From NCBI GenBank assembly GCA_003154775.1, contig PMES01000041.1:1-41962 (forward strand): a DNA stretch of 41,962 nt, given 5' to 3'. Below, piece by piece: positions 23,643 to 32,976 of the stretch; positions within the stretch are counted from its first letter, which is position 1; every line of letters starts with the position of its first letter. The notes under the pieces are model-generated. The model was not told where the DNA came from. It did not search any database and worked only from the letters and a program-made list of their open reading frames with translations. The DNA comes from Acidobacteriota bacterium (GTDB lineage: Bacteria; Acidobacteriota; Terriglobia; Acidiferrales; UBA7541). Both the position numbers and the translations under genes were made by a program.

Positions 23643-25559
23643 CTAAGGAGAAGACTCAACGGGTGAAGCCGGAGGCTCGCTCGGCTTGCTGATTTTGTGC
23701 GTGGTGTCGACGTCGAAGAGCAGATAGTCGCTCAAGAAGTGCCTGTGGTGGTAGCGCTTGCCGCGGAACTCCATGTACATGTCGGCGCTCCAGGGGAGCC
23801 AGAGCTGCGCATTTCGCGCGGAGAAATTGACGGGGCCATAGTCGACCAGGAGATGATCCTTGGTGAGCCCGAGCCGTGCGACGGGATCCCGGAGATCCGT
23901 TTCAACGCGGAGAACGGCATAACTGGCGCTGGAGATCCAGATGCGTCCTTTGATCGCGATATTATACGTTATGTCACCCCGACGCCACGTCCGAATTCCT
24001 CCGCCTCTCGCGTCGCGCTTCTCGTCGAAGCGGATTTGCCAGGCCGCCTGCCCGCGCACGTTGGTCAGTCCTTCACAGGAATAATTGAAGCGATTGCGAT
24101 AAAACGGTTGCAGGACATTCACACCCAGGCTGTTAAGGCCGGTGCTGATGATTACATCGGAAAAACCGGACAGGGTACCTGCCCCATCTCGAAATTCATC
24201 CAGATAGAACGAGTTTTTCCCCAAGGGACGAACGAAAACTACATAGGAGAAGTCGTGCGATTTCACCGGTCCCGGCCAGCCGTAGCGGTCAATGTCCTGG
24301 TGTTCGATGTGCTCGGTGGCCGTGAATTTTTCAAAATCGGCCAATTCCGTGTTCATCCGGTGCAGCGCGCCATCCAAAATGGATTCGGCCTGGCATTTCA
24401 CCCCGGGCGCGACGTCGTAAACGGCGTCGTCCGTATCCCGCGGCACCCAGGGAATTTCAACGAAAGTGACCGGATTCGTGTCCGGCGCAGGTGGAGGCGG
24501 AAGGCTCGCGTCGGACGAGGGACTAGGTTCCAGACCTTCGCTTTCCACGCGCGCCAGCATTTTCCTGGTCACGAATACGGCCGAGTCCTTCGGAAAGGCC
24601 TTCAGAATAGATTCCCAAGAATGTTTTGCATCAGCACGCTTGCCCTCGGCGTATTGAATCTCCCCGAGCAGGAACAGGGAAGTCGCACCCTTTTCCTTGG
24701 CCAGAGAAGCGGCGCGAGATGCCTCGGATTCGGCCTCGCTCAAACGGTGGAGTTGGAAATAGGCGGAGGCCAGTTCGAAGTCGGCGCGCCATCCCGCGCG
24801 GCCCAGGGACACGGCTTTTTCCAATGAGATGACCGCGTCCGCAGGCGCGCCATTCTGCAGTTGCATTTGGCCCAATGAAACGAGAGCCAATTCGTTGTTG
24901 GGGTCCAGGGCTAGGGCGCGCTGGAAATCTTCACGGGCCACATCGGGATGTTGCAAACCGAGTTCCGTCTCGCCCAGAAAATAAACGAGGTCGGAATTGC
25001 CGGGGGCCTTCCGCAAGAGCTTGGCAAAGGTTTTTCTGGCACTTTCGTAACGATCGCTGTTCAAGGCCCCTATACCCAACTGCATTTCAGCACGGAGTTC
25101 CTGACGTAGAACCAGGCCGCCAGAGGGGCTTGCCGGGTCAACCGGTCCCGATTCCGGAATGAGGTAAATATATATCGGCAGGCTCCCGTGACTGAACCCG
25201 GAGCTGTAACGTTCTGTCGTTCTGCGGAAACCGGGGCAAGTCACTTCCACCTCGTATTCGCCGAACCCGAGGTTGAAAAAATGGGCCGCGGATGCGCCTT
25301 GCGTGGGCACGATGGCGTTATAGTTCAAGCGCGCGGAAGAGAGGTGCACGGCACCCGCGGCATCGAGAGGATTTCCGTGCTGGTCACGGACGAAGATGTC
25401 GAGTTCAAAATCAGGATTGTTCGCAAGGTCGGCGGGTGATTCGGCAGTTGGCGGCATGACAGCGTGCTGACCCCAGAGAGGAACCGACAAGAGAACAAAA
25501 GCAAACCCCAACGCTGCAACGTGCACCAGCGTCAGCGAACACACAAACCTGGCCGGCAT
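23643..25559 (-). CDS. Exported TPR protein with carboxypeptidase-regulatory-like domain
   Basis: 638 residues from ATG 25559, preceded by GGAGGGAGGGG; the in-frame ATG at 25595 has no such site. Signal peptide to about WGQ (residue 31). Residues about 50-140 look like a CarboxypepD_reg-like Ig fold (FELDIFVRDQHGNPLDAAGA … FGEYEVEVTCPGFRRT). Residues about 155-335 are at least four tetratricopeptide repeats (SDLVYFLGETELGLQHPDVA, EDFQRALALDPNNELALVSL). After a Pro-rich linker, residues about 395-620 form a beta-rich domain with a late LolA-like pattern (GDITYNIAIKGRIWISSASY … LWLPWSADMYMEFRGK). No catalytic motif is recognised. It probably acts as a periplasmic assembly or scaffold protein. 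The C-terminal ~15 residues are Pro/Ser-rich. Confidence 0.8.
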   Translation of the reverse strand: MPARFVCSLTLVHVAALGFAFVLLSVPLWGQHAVMPPTAESPADLANNPDFELDIFVRDQHGNPLDAAGAVHLSSARLNYNAIVPTQGASAAHFFNLGFGEYEVEVTCPGFRRTTERYSSGFSHGSLPIYIYLIPESGPVDPASPSGGLVLRQELRAEMQLGIGALNSDRYESARKTFAKLLRKAPGNSDLVYFLGETELGLQHPDVAREDFQRALALDPNNELALVSLGQMQLQNGAPADAVISLEKAVSLGRAGWRADFELASAYFQLHRLSEAESEASRAASLAKEKGATSLFLLGEIQYAEGKRADAKHSWESILKAFPKDSAVFVTRKMLARVESEGLEPSPSSDASLPPPPAPDTNPVTFVEIPWVPRDTDDAVYDVAPGVKCQAESILDGALHRMNTELADFEKFTATEHIEHQDIDRYGWPGPVKSHDFSYVVFVRPLGKNSFYLDEFRDGAGTLSGFSDVIISTGLNSLGVNVLQPFYRNRFNYSCEGLTNVRGQAAWQIRFDEKRDARGGGIRTWRRGDITYNIAIKGRIWISSASYAVLRVETDLRDPVARLGLTKDHLLVDYGPVNFSARNAQLWLPWSADMYMEFRGKRYHHRHFLSDYLLFDVDTTHKISKPSEPPASPVESSP

Positions 25560-25817
25560 TCCGAGCCCCTCCCTCCGCTCAACACACACATCCACACTTT
25601 AAGGATACCCCGATGCAGACCATGAGGGAAGGCAAGTGCACGTAAATGTTGCAAGCTGTTAGCAAGCTTAAAGATAGGAAGGGAGCCAGAAAGAACCGGT
25701 TTGCCCGGGTCAAATGAGGGAACTGCGAGGATTGAACCTATAAAGTGACACCGGTGTATGGCAAAATTATTATCCCGAGGCTGGCTCAGGATTCTCCTGT
25801 CCAGGCCCCTGGGTACC

Positions 25818-25846
25818 TTGCTTTTACCGTGCTGCGGGAATATACT
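25818..25846 (+). promoter_or_regulatory. Sigma-70-type promoter of the rimP-nusA-infB operon
   Basis: TTGCTT at 25818-25823 and TATACT at 25841-25846 are spaced by exactly 17 nt. The start of transcription would be near 25853, giving a ~100-nt leader before the rimP GTG. The rest of the 25560-25954 gap shows only a direct repeat of GCAAGCT near 25653-25670. Confidence 0.75.
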
Positions 25847-25879
25847 AACTCTTCGCTCTGAAACGGGTCGCACCATCGC

Positions 25880-25901
25880 GTGGGCGCAAGCCCACTTTTT
25901 T
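25880..25901 (+). terminator. Attenuator-like intrinsic terminator in the rimP leader
   Basis: A perfect 6-bp stem GTGGGC/GCCCAC closed by a GCAA tetraloop (25880-25895) is followed at once by six T (25896-25901). It lies after the operon promoter and about 50 nt before rimP, so every rimP-nusA-infB transcript must read through it. This is the form of a transcription attenuator. NusA, encoded two genes down, stimulates pausing and termination, so feedback control is an attractive inference. Confidence 0.75.
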
Positions 25902-25907
25902 GTTGCC

Positions 25908-25943
25908 GCCGGTGGGAACGAGCTTGAGACCGGCCTAGGCCGG
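25908..25943 (+). other. Competing hairpins next to the rimP ribosome binding site
   Basis: GCCGGT (25908-25913) can pair with ACCGGC (25929-25934). Alternatively CCGGCC-TA-GGCCGG (25930-25943) is a perfect 14-nt palindrome. The two share 25930-25934 and cannot both form. The second overlaps the start of the Shine-Dalgarno GGGGAG (25942-25947), so the choice could affect rimP translation. A perfect DNA palindrome could also simply be a protein-binding site. Confidence 0.45.
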
Positions 25944-25954
25944 GGAGTCTTCGC

Positions 25955-26467
25955 GTGAATTTGGAAAAGGTCCGCGAAGCCGCCGAACGGGTCGCACGTT
26001 CGGCGGGCTTGGAAGTCGTGGATGTCGAATGGAAGATCGGTAAGCAGCGCTTCCTGCGCGTGTACATCGACCGGTTGCCGCCGGCGAAGCCCGCGGAGGC
26101 GGCTGCGGGCGGAACGCCGCCGGACCCCTTCCCCAAGATTAGTCACGCGGATTGCCAGCGGGTCAGCCAGCAGTTGAGCGTGATTCTGGATGTCGAGGAA
26201 CTGGTACCCGGTCCGGGCTATATCCTGGAAATCAGTTCGCCAGGAATGGATCGCGCGCTTAAAAAGGCCGGGGATTTCGAGCGCTTCACGGGCCGCCTGG
26301 CGAAGATTACGACGAACGAGCCCACCGGCGAGGCCAGGTTTTTTGAAGGGCGGTTGAAGGGATTCGCGGAAGGAAAAGTCCGCATGGAGTTGAAGGGCAA
26401 GGAAGCACAAGTGGTGGAAATACCCTTGGAGACGATTCGAAAGGCCAACTTGGTGGTGGAATTTTAG
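25955..26467 (+). CDS. rimP: Ribosome maturation factor RimP
   Basis: 170 residues from GTG 25955 with GGGGAG seven bases upstream. RimP binds the 30S precursor and helps its maturation. The N-terminal domain (AAERVARSAGLEVVDVEWKI) leads to the signature ISSPGMDRAL (about residues 94-103) and an Sm-like C-terminal domain (about 105-170, ending AQVVEIPLETIRKANLVVEF). A Pro/Ala-rich insertion at about residues 41-60 (PPAKPAEAAAGGTPPDPFPK) is longer than in E. coli. First gene of the operon, 9 bp before nusA. Confidence 0.95.
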   Translation: MNLEKVREAAERVARSAGLEVVDVEWKIGKQRFLRVYIDRLPPAKPAEAAAGGTPPDPFPKISHADCQRVSQQLSVILDVEELVPGPGYILEISSPGMDRALKKAGDFERFTGRLAKITTNEPTGEARFFEGRLKGFAEGKVRMELKGKEAQVVEIPLETIRKANLVVEF

Positions 26468-26476
26468 GAACAGGAA

Positions 26477-28006
26477 ATGGCGAATCTTCTTTACCAACAA
26501 ATTGAGATGCTCAGCCGGGAGAAGCATATCGAGCCGGCGGTGGTGATCTCCGCCATCGAAGACGCCATGGTGGTTGCGGCTCGCAAGTTTTACAAGACGG
26601 AAGAGGACTTGCGCGCGAAGTTCAACGCGGAATCCGGCCAGGTGGATGTGTTTTCGGTGCTCACGGTGGTCGAGGAAGTGGCCGACCCCAAGCGGGAAAT
26701 CAGCGTTGCGGATGCAAAAAAGAAAAATCCGAACGCCGAAGTTGGCACGGAAATCCTGACCATCAAGCCCACGGACGTCCTGGGGCGCATCGCGGCGCAA
26801 ACCGCCAAGCAGGTGATCCTGCAAAAGGTGCGGGAAGCGGAACGCGACACCATTTACAACGAGTATCACACCCGCACGGGCGAACTGGTCACCGTGATCG
26901 TGAAGCGGGCGGAAGGCCCGGACCTGATCGTGGACATGGGGCGAACGGAAGCGCGTTTGCCGAAGCGCGAACAGTCCAAGCTGGAAACCTACAACATCGG
27001 CGAACGGCTGCGCGTGGTGATCCGCACCGTGGACCGGGCGGCGAAGGGCCCGCAAGTAATCGTTTCGCGGGCGGATGCGGCGCTGGTGCAGCGATTGTTC
27101 GAGATGGAAGTGCCGGAAATTTATGACGGCACGGTGCAAATCCGCGCGGCGGCGCGGGAAGCGGGCGAGCGTACGAAGGTGGCGGTAGCCAGCCGCGACA
27201 AAGACGTCGATCCCGTGGGTGCGTGCGTCGGCATGAAGGGCATGCGCGTGCAATCCATCATCCGCGAATTGCGCGGCGAGAAGATCGACATCATTCCCTA
27301 CAACGAAGAGACGGTTGCTTTTGCGCAGAAGGCCCTGAGCCCGGCCAAAGTGACGCGCGTGCAGATCGTCGATCCGGAGACCAAGAAACTCGAAGTGATC
27401 GTGGAGGATTCCCAACTCTCCCTGGCCATCGGGAAAAAGGGCCAGAACGTCCGGCTGGCCAGCAAGCTGATTGGCTGGGACATCGACATCAAGAGCGAAG
27501 AGGAGAAGCGTCGCGAGATCGAAGAGCAGATGACCGCGCTGACCACGGCGGTGACGCCACTGACGGTGCTGGCGGGTGTCGGACCAAAAACCATCGAGAA
27601 GATCGAAGCGGCGGGAATCACCTCACTCGAAAAACTCGCCGGGATGACGCCGGAGCAATTGATGGAAATTCCGGGCATCGGCGAAAAGATGGTGGACAAA
27701 ATCTATCAAGCGGTGAACCGCTTCTACGAAAGCGGAGACGCCGCGGCGGCGACACCGGCGGAAGCCGCTGCGGAAGGCGCCGAAGCAGCCGAAGTTGCGC
27801 CGGCAGCAGCAGCCGAAGGCGCAAGTGAACCGGCCGGCGAAGCCAGCGCCAAACCCGCGGCCGAACCCGCGGCCAAACCCGCGGCCCAACCTGCCGCCGA
27901 AACAATATCCAAAGCCGAAGAACCTGCCGCCGAGGCTACCTCCGCGGTCGCTGCATCCGCGGAAGCGCAAGCTCCAGCGAAACCGCAGGAAGAGAAAAGT
28001 TCCTAA
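26477..28006 (+). CDS. nusA: Transcription termination/antitermination factor NusA
   Basis: 509 residues from ATG 26477 with AGGAACAGGAA just upstream. NusA binds RNA polymerase and nascent RNA to modulate pausing, termination and antitermination. Domains: N-terminal polymerase-binding domain (about 1-130), S1 (about 135-205, GELVTVIVKRAEGPDLIVDM), KH1 with GMKG (about 250) and KH2 with GKKG (about 318, LAIGKKGQNVRLASKLIGWD), then a single helix-hairpin-helix unit (about 363-420, LAGVGPKTIEKIEAAGITSL). The last ~88 residues are almost only Ala, Glu, Pro and Lys, encoded partly by 12-nt DNA repeats. Such a tail is not part of the usual NusA core. It ends 6 bp before infB. Confidence 0.96.
   Translation: MANLLYQQIEMLSREKHIEPAVVISAIEDAMVVAARKFYKTEEDLRAKFNAESGQVDVFSVLTVVEEVADPKREISVADAKKKNPNAEVGTEILTIKPTDVLGRIAAQTAKQVILQKVREAERDTIYNEYHTRTGELVTVIVKRAEGPDLIVDMGRTEARLPKREQSKLETYNIGERLRVVIRTVDRAAKGPQVIVSRADAALVQRLFEMEVPEIYDGTVQIRAAAREAGERTKVAVASRDKDVDPVGACVGMKGMRVQSIIRELRGEKIDIIPYNEETVAFAQKALSPAKVTRVQIVDPETKKLEVIVEDSQLSLAIGKKGQNVRLASKLIGWDIDIKSEEEKRREIEEQMTALTTAVTPLTVLAGVGPKTIEKIEAAGITSLEKLAGMTPEQLMEIPGIGEKMVDKIYQAVNRFYESGDAAAATPAEAAAEGAEAAEVAPAAAAEGASEPAGEASAKPAAEPAAKPAAQPAAETISKAEEPAAEATSAVAASAEAQAPAKPQEEKSS
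27851..27898 (+). repeat. 12-nt tandem repeat inside the nusA tail
   Basis: Four consecutive 12-nt units with the core AACCCGCGGCC encode repeated Ala-Lys/Glu/Gln-Pro-Ala blocks. The first three differ only in the first base and the fourth is more diverged. The array is in frame, so copy-number change would lengthen or shorten the tail without breaking the reading frame. Confidence 0.75.
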
Positions 28007-28012
28007 CGAAGC

Positions 28013-30955
28013 ATGAGTGACGCATCCCAAGTCCGCATCAATGAACTCGCCCGCGAACTCGAGGTCAAGGCTAAGGCCATTATTGACCTTCTTGCGGGGT
28101 TTGGCGTAACGGAAAAGAAAACACACTCCAGTTCGATCACCGTCGAAGTTGCGGAACAAGTCCGGCACCATTTGAAGGGTGTTGCCGACGCCGAAGCGGC
28201 AGCCGATGCCGAGCGCGCCGCGAAAGAATCGGCGGCAAAAGCGGCGCTCAGGCGGCCCGTGCTGCATGCAGCGGCCGCGGCTCCGGCGAAACCCGCGGCA
28301 CCAGTTTCTGGTGCGTCGGCAGCACATGCACCCGCGGCACATGCGCCCGCAGCCCATCCGGCGGCGGCTCCGGCCGCGCCGAAAGAAGTTCCAGCGACGC
28401 CAAGTGTTGCACCGGCCCCCGCCGCCCCCGTTGCGCGGCCAGCGGCACCGGCAGCACCCACAGCGGCGCCAGGTCCTGTGGCAGTGAATCCAGCGGCACC
28501 TGCTGCTGTTCCCGCGCCTTCTGTCGCTCCAAGGCCTACGCCCGCGCACCCGCACCGGCCTGCCGCTCCTGCCGTACAACCGGCAGCAGCGCGTCCGGCT
28601 CCCAGTGGAGCGCCACCGGCAGGACGTTCAGCACAGCCCGGCACGCATCCAATGGCAGCGCGCCCAGCGGCCGCAGCTCCTGGTGCACCAGCACGCACAC
28701 AAGTTCCTTCCCGCCCGATGCCCACCGGCAACCGCGGGCCAGTTCCCGGCACGGTGCCGGGCAGCGGCCAGCGCCCGAGCGGGCCGCGACCCGGACAGCC
28801 GATGCGTCCGCAACAGTCAGGACAGGGTGGGCGACCACATACCTCGCGCCCCGGCGGTCCAGGTGGCCCGGGCGGAACAAGCCGTCCATTTGGGCAGAGA
28901 CCTGGCGCGGCACCGACGGGATCGCGTCCCGGCCCACGCACGCCCGGCCGGCCAGGGATGTTGCCGCCATTTCCAGAGAGGATGCCGGTGAAAGCGGAGC
29001 CGGGCAAACCGCTCTATGCGCGGAGGCCCACGCAGCGCCAGCGCCCGATGGCGGACAAACGGGAGATGGAGGGCGAGCGCAAACTGCATCCGACGCGCCA
29101 ACGACAGGGTGCGGGCGGCCGAGGTGTGGCTGCAGCGACGATTGCGCCGCCGGAACCTCGTGCCCCGCGTGAAGTGACCCTGACAGAAGGCATCACCATC
29201 CGCGAATTGGCGGAGAAGCTGGACATCCGCGCCAAGGATTTGCTGAAGACTTTGCTGGATCGCGGCGTGTTCGCGAGCATCAACCAGGCGCTGGACGTGC
29301 CCACCGCAACAGACCTGGCGCAATCGTTTAATGGGACAGTTAGTGTGGTGTCCTTCGAAGAAGAAATGGTATTGGAAGTGGCGAAGGAAGAGACCAAGGA
29401 AAACCTCAGGCCGCGGCCGCCGGTGGTTACGGTGATGGGCCACGTGGACCACGGGAAAACCAGTTTGCTTGACGCCATCCGGGAAGCGGACGTCGCCGGA
29501 GGCGAGGCGGGCGGGATCACCCAGCACATCGGCGCGTACAAGGTGCAGGTGCAAGGGAAGAGCGTGGTGTTCGTGGATACGCCGGGCCACGAAGCGTTCA
29601 CGCGCATGCGCGCGCGCGGCGCGAAGGTGACGGACATCGTGGTGCTGGTGGTGGCCGCGGATGACGGCGTCATGCCGCAGACGCGCGAAGCGATTGACCA
29701 CGCCAAGGCCGCGAATGTGCCGATTATTGTGGCGGTGAACAAGATTGATAAACCGGAAGCGCAGCCGGAGCGGGTGAAGCGGCAGCTTACGGATCTGGGG
29801 CTGATGCCTTCGGAATGGGGCGGCGACACGGAAGTCGTGGAGGTCTCGGCGAAAAAGCGCCAGAACCTCGAGAAGCTGCTGGAGATCATTCTGCTGGTGG
29901 CGGACCTGCGCGAGTTGAAGGCGAATCCGGACGCGCCGGCGAGCGGTACGGTGTTGGAATCGCGTATGGACAAGGGCCGCGGCCCGGTGGCCACGATTCT
30001 GGTGCAGAACGGCACTTTGAACACCAGCGACTTCTTCATTGTCGGGTCGGTGTTCGGCAAAGTGCGCGCGATGTTCGATGAACGAGGCAAACCCGTCAAA
30101 ACGGCGCCTCCTTCGACGCCAATAGAAGTGCTGGGTTTGCAGGGCGTTCCCGAAGCCGGGGATCACTTCCAAGTGACGGACGAGGCCAAGGCGCGGCACG
30201 TTGTCGAGTACCGCCAGTCCAAGCAAAGGGATGCGGCGTTGCGCGCGAGTGCCGGCGGAAGAATCACGCTCGATCAGTTGCACGAGCAGTTGAAGGCCGG
30301 CGAGGTCAAGGAACTCCCCATCGTCATCAAGGCGGACGTGCAAGGTTCCGCGGAAGTGCTGGCCGAAATGCTGCCGAAGCTCTCGGATGATCGCGTGAAG
30401 TTGAAGATCATCAGCGAGGGAGTCGGGGCGGTCACGGAAAACGATGTGCTGCTGGCATCAGCGTCAGGAGCGATCATCATTGCGTTCGGTGTCCGTCCGG
30501 ACCGCAAGGCAGCGGATCTGGCGCAGCAAGAGAAGGTCGATATCCGCACGCACAACGTCATCTACGAGGTTTCTGACGAGATTAAAAAGGCCATGGAAGG
30601 TTTGCTGGAGCCGGTCATTCAGGAGTCTTACCTGGGCCGGGCGGAAGTGCGCAACACCTTCCGGATCAAGGGATCGGGAACGGTGGCGGGCTGCTACGTG
30701 CTCGATGGGATCATGAAGCGCGACGCGCAGGTGCGCGTGGTGAGGGATGGAACGATCATCTATACGTCGAAATTGAACTCCCTGAAGCGCTTCAAGGATG
30801 ATGCCAACGAAGTGCGCGCCGGGTTCGAGTGCGGCCTGGGGATCGCCAATTTCAACGACGTGAAGGTAGGCGACGTTCTGGAGTGTTTCAACGTCCAAAA
30901 GATCAGTGCTGCGGAAGCCGCAGGCCAGGGCGGCGGGCCCTCCGGCCGTAAGTAG
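28013..30955 (+). CDS. infB: Translation initiation factor IF-2
   Basis: 980 residues. IF-2 is the GTPase that places initiator tRNA on the 30S subunit and promotes 50S joining. The N-terminal IF2_N domain ([20 protein letters not shown]) is followed by ~260 residues (about 70-330) of Pro/Ala/Gly/Arg-rich low-complexity linker, a second IF2_N-like motif ([20 protein letters not shown], about 384-440), then the G domain: G1 GHVDHGKT (476-483), G3 DTPGHEAF (522-529) and G4 NKID (576-579). Domains II to IV complete the protein. All catalytic motifs are intact. The linker is rich in HAPAA-type repeats and makes this IF-2 longer than the E. coli form (890). It lies 6 bp after nusA. Confidence 0.96.
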   Translation: MSDASQVRINELARELEVKAKAIIDLLAGFGVTEKKTHSSSITVEVAEQVRHHLKGVADAEAAADAERAAKESAAKAALRRPVLHAAAAAPAKPAAPVSGASAAHAPAAHAPAAHPAAAPAAPKEVPATPSVAPAPAAPVARPAAPAAPTAAPGPVAVNPAAPAAVPAPSVAPRPTPAHPHRPAAPAVQPAAARPAPSGAPPAGRSAQPGTHPMAARPAAAAPGAPARTQVPSRPMPTGNRGPVPGTVPGSGQRPSGPRPGQPMRPQQSGQGGRPHTSRPGGPGGPGGTSRPFGQRPGAAPTGSRPGPRTPGRPGMLPPFPERMPVKAEPGKPLYARRPTQRQRPMADKREMEGERKLHPTRQRQGAGGRGVAAATIAPPEPRAPREVTLTEGITIRELAEKLDIRAKDLLKTLLDRGVFASINQALDVPTATDLAQSFNGTVSVVSFEEEMVLEVAKEETKENLRPRPPVVTVMGHVDHGKTSLLDAIREADVAGGEAGGITQHIGAYKVQVQGKSVVFVDTPGHEAFTRMRARGAKVTDIVVLVVAADDGVMPQTREAIDHAKAANVPIIVAVNKIDKPEAQPERVKRQLTDLGLMPSEWGGDTEVVEVSAKKRQNLEKLLEIILLVADLRELKANPDAPASGTVLESRMDKGRGPVATILVQNGTLNTSDFFIVGSVFGKVRAMFDERGKPVKTAPPSTPIEVLGLQGVPEAGDHFQVTDEAKARHVVEYRQSKQRDAALRASAGGRITLDQLHEQLKAGEVKELPIVIKADVQGSAEVLAEMLPKLSDDRVKLKIISEGVGAVTENDVLLASASGAIIIAFGVRPDRKAADLAQQEKVDIRTHNVIYEVSDEIKKAMEGLLEPVIQESYLGRAEVRNTFRIKGSGTVAGCYVLDGIMKRDAQVRVVRDGTIIYTSKLNSLKRFKDDANEVRAGFECGLGIANFNDVKVGDVLECFNVQKISAAEAAGQGGGPSGRK

Positions 30956-30977
30956 GGCGGGCGCACCAAATAAGAGG

Positions 30978-31010
30978 GATTCCCGGGGCAAACCCCGCGC
31001 CCGGGGAATC
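30978..31010 (+). other. Strong hairpin between infB and the DUF503 gene
   Basis: GATTCCCGGG pairs with CCCGGGGAATC across a short loop, with one bulged G. No T-run follows, so it is not a standard terminator. It may be an RNA-processing or mRNA-stabilising element separating infB from the distal genes. Confidence 0.5.
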
Positions 31011-31094
31011 GTCTGACAAGGATGAGCGCGCAGAGGGGAAGCCGCCCTTCCAAAAACAAAAGAGATTCTGAAGGAAGCAGGTTCGGAGCCGCGT

Positions 31095-31376
31095 ATGCCG
31101 GTTGGATTGCTGACGTTGGAACTGCACATCGCCGATGCCCAATCCTTGAAGGACAAGCGGCAGGTGCTGCGCAGTTTGAAGGATCGCTTGCGGGCGCAGT
31201 TTAACGTAGCGGTGGCGGAGCTGGATTTCATGGATACCTGGCAGCGCTCCGTGGTAGGAGTGGTCACGGTATCGAATGAAGAGCAACACGTCGAAGAAGC
31301 GCTGCAGAAGGTTTTGGCGGAAGCGGACCGCATGCTGGGGCCGCTGGTGGTTGGGCATGCGGTGGAGATATTGTGA
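31095..31376 (+). CDS. DUF503 family protein
   Basis: 93 residues with the full DUF503 pattern: start MPVGLLTLELHIADAQSLKD, central KRQVLRSLKDRLRAQFNVAV, then ELDFMDTWQRSVVGVVTVSN and a final helix and strand ending AVEIL. Start ATG 31095 has GGAG at 31085-31088. The family (YlxP in Firmicutes) is regularly found between infB and rbfA in the nusA-infB operon. It has been linked to ribosome function by context; the biochemical role is not known to me. The position here is exactly that. Confidence 0.9.
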   Translation: MPVGLLTLELHIADAQSLKDKRQVLRSLKDRLRAQFNVAVAELDFMDTWQRSVVGVVTVSNEEQHVEEALQKVLAEADRMLGPLVVGHAVEIL

Positions 31377-31481
31377 CTCGGTGCAGCGAAATGCGCGCCT
31401 CGGGAATGCGTTGTCGGGGAATGGTGATTCGATAACAGGAACTCCGAAGCGGGAGAACTCTCAGCCAGGCAAGTTACAAAG

Positions 31482-31865
31482 ATGAGCCCTGACCATCATC
31501 GTCACGAACGCGTAGGCGAGGAAATCGCGCACGAGGTCAATGCTATGCTCGCTGGCGAGTTGAAGGACCCCCGGCTGGAGGGGAGCGTGTCCGTCAGCCA
31601 TGTGCGCGTACAGCCGGACATGAAACACGCGCGCGTGTTCGTGAGCGTGGGGAGCGAGAATGCCGGGGAGCAGACAGACGCGATCAAGGCGCTCGAGCAT
31701 GCCATGGGATATATCCGGCATGAGTTGGTGGAGCGGCTGCAGTTGCGGCGCGTTCCGGAGCTGCACTTCACGCTGGATCTTTCACAGGAGCATGTCGAGC
31801 GCATCGAACGGCTGCTGAAAGAAGCGAAGAGCGAGAAGCCGCCCACGCCTGAAACCAACTTGTAG
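31482..31865 (+). CDS. rbfA: 30S ribosome-binding factor RbfA
   Basis: 127 residues. RbfA is a single KH-fold protein that binds the 30S subunit near helix 1 of 16S rRNA during late maturation and cold adaptation. Visible family features: HRHERVGEEIAHEVNAMLAG at the start, ELKDPRLEGSVSVSHVRVQP, ARVFVSVGSENAGEQTDAI, and RVPELHFTLDLSQEHVERIE near the end. Length is normal. It follows the DUF503 gene after about 105 bp and precedes truB, in the conserved operon order. Confidence 0.94.
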   Translation: MSPDHHRHERVGEEIAHEVNAMLAGELKDPRLEGSVSVSHVRVQPDMKHARVFVSVGSENAGEQTDAIKALEHAMGYIRHELVERLQLRRVPELHFTLDLSQEHVERIERLLKEAKSEKPPTPETNL

Positions 31866-32001
31866 GTGCGCGAGGCGCAGCCGGAGCAGGAGCCCGGCAT
31901 CCGAAATGGATGAGCGAGGAAGCCGCGCAAGATCGCACTACGCTCAATTCAAATTGCCAGGAAACGGAACACCGGAATACAAAATCGACTACGATCTCTC
32001 C

Positions 32002-32976
32002 ATGCCACGCCAACCCAAGCCGGCTCCCTTTGATGGAGCGCTCGTAATCAACAAGCCGCAGGGCAAGACTTCGCATGACATTGTGGATGCGGTGCGGCAC
32101 ATGGCGGGGTTCCGGCAGATCGGGCATCTGGGAACGCTGGATCCACTGGCGACGGGTGTGCTTGTTCTGCTGCTCGGCAAAGCGACGCGGCTGGTGCGTT
32201 TTTATGCCGGCCGGCGCAAACGATATGAAGCGGGATTCCGCTTCGGCTATGCCACGAACACCTATGATTCGGAGGGAGTGGCGCAGGGTCCGGATGGCGC
32301 GCCAGCGCTCGAGCGCGAGGTTCTGGAGCGGCTGGCAGCGGAATCGCTGGGACGGTTTGAGCAGATGCCTCCGATATTTTCCGCGAAGAAGGTGCATGGA
32401 CGCCCCGCTTATGAACTCGCGCGCAAAAATCAGGTCGTTGTACTCAAGCCAGCTTCGGTGGAATTGTTTGAGTACCGCTTGACGGGAATCGAAGGCAGCA
32501 TCGTGCGGTTCTCGATTGAGTGCTCGTCGGGGACGTACATCCGCTCGTTGGCCCACGACATGGGGCAGAAGCTGGGCTGCGGTGCCCACCTTGCGGAAAT
32601 CACGCGCACGGCCGTGGGCGAGTTTTCGCTGGAACAGGCCATTCCCCTTGAGGAGCTTGCGGAGGACGCACGCGCAGGAAAATTCGAGAGCAGGCTGATT
32701 CCGCTGGAAGGGCTGTTGCCGAATTTTCCGAGTACGCACGTCCTGCCGGTGCTCGAAAAACGCGTGCGTCACGGTGGGAAGTTCAACGTGCTGGTGTCAC
32801 AGCTTCAGCCGGGCCGTACCGAGCTTCCGCCCGGAGCGACGGCGGAACTCGATGCCAATGGGCCGAGTGCGCCGAGGCTGCGGGTGCTGAGCCAGGAGAA
32901 CAAACTGATCGCCATCGCGGAAGCCGTTGTGCCGCGGACGTACCAGCCAATCGTGGTGTTCGATCCGCTGCCCTAG
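32002..32976 (+). CDS. truB: tRNA pseudouridine(55) synthase TruB
   Basis: 324 residues from ATG 32002 (MPRQPKPAPFDGALVINKPQ). The in-frame ATG at 31906 would add 32 residues that do not look like TruB, but no ribosome binding site decides between them. The enzyme converts U55 of the tRNA T-loop to pseudouridine. The catalytic aspartate is Asp47 in GHLGTLDPLATGVL. Other family blocks are KTSHDIVDAVRH, RRKRYEAGFRFGYATNTYDS, the QMPPIFSAKKVHGRPAYELA loop and SSGTYIRSLAHDMGQKLG. A PUA-like C-terminal region (about 240-324) is present. Last gene of the rimP operon. Confidence 0.95.
   Translation: MPRQPKPAPFDGALVINKPQGKTSHDIVDAVRHMAGFRQIGHLGTLDPLATGVLVLLLGKATRLVRFYAGRRKRYEAGFRFGYATNTYDSEGVAQGPDGAPALEREVLERLAAESLGRFEQMPPIFSAKKVHGRPAYELARKNQVVVLKPASVELFEYRLTGIEGSIVRFSIECSSGTYIRSLAHDMGQKLGCGAHLAEITRTAVGEFSLEQAIPLEELAEDARAGKFESRLIPLEGLLPNFPSTHVLPVLEKRVRHGGKFNVLVSQLQPGRTELPPGATAELDANGPSAPRLRVLSQENKLIAIAEAVVPRTYQPIVVFDPLP

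Noticed and set aside
23697-24827. 376-codon plus-strand open frame opposite the TPR gene
   Set aside because: It shows no domains, and the minus-strand gene has a signal peptide, TPRs and a good ribosome binding site.
25532-27415. 627-codon minus-strand open frame across rimP and nusA
   Set aside because: It is antisense to two unmistakable genes; the product is Arg/His/Phe-rich low quality with no motif.
28817-30343. 508-codon minus-strand open frame across infB
   Set aside because: It is antisense to the IF-2 G domain and has no recognisable domain or ribosome binding site.
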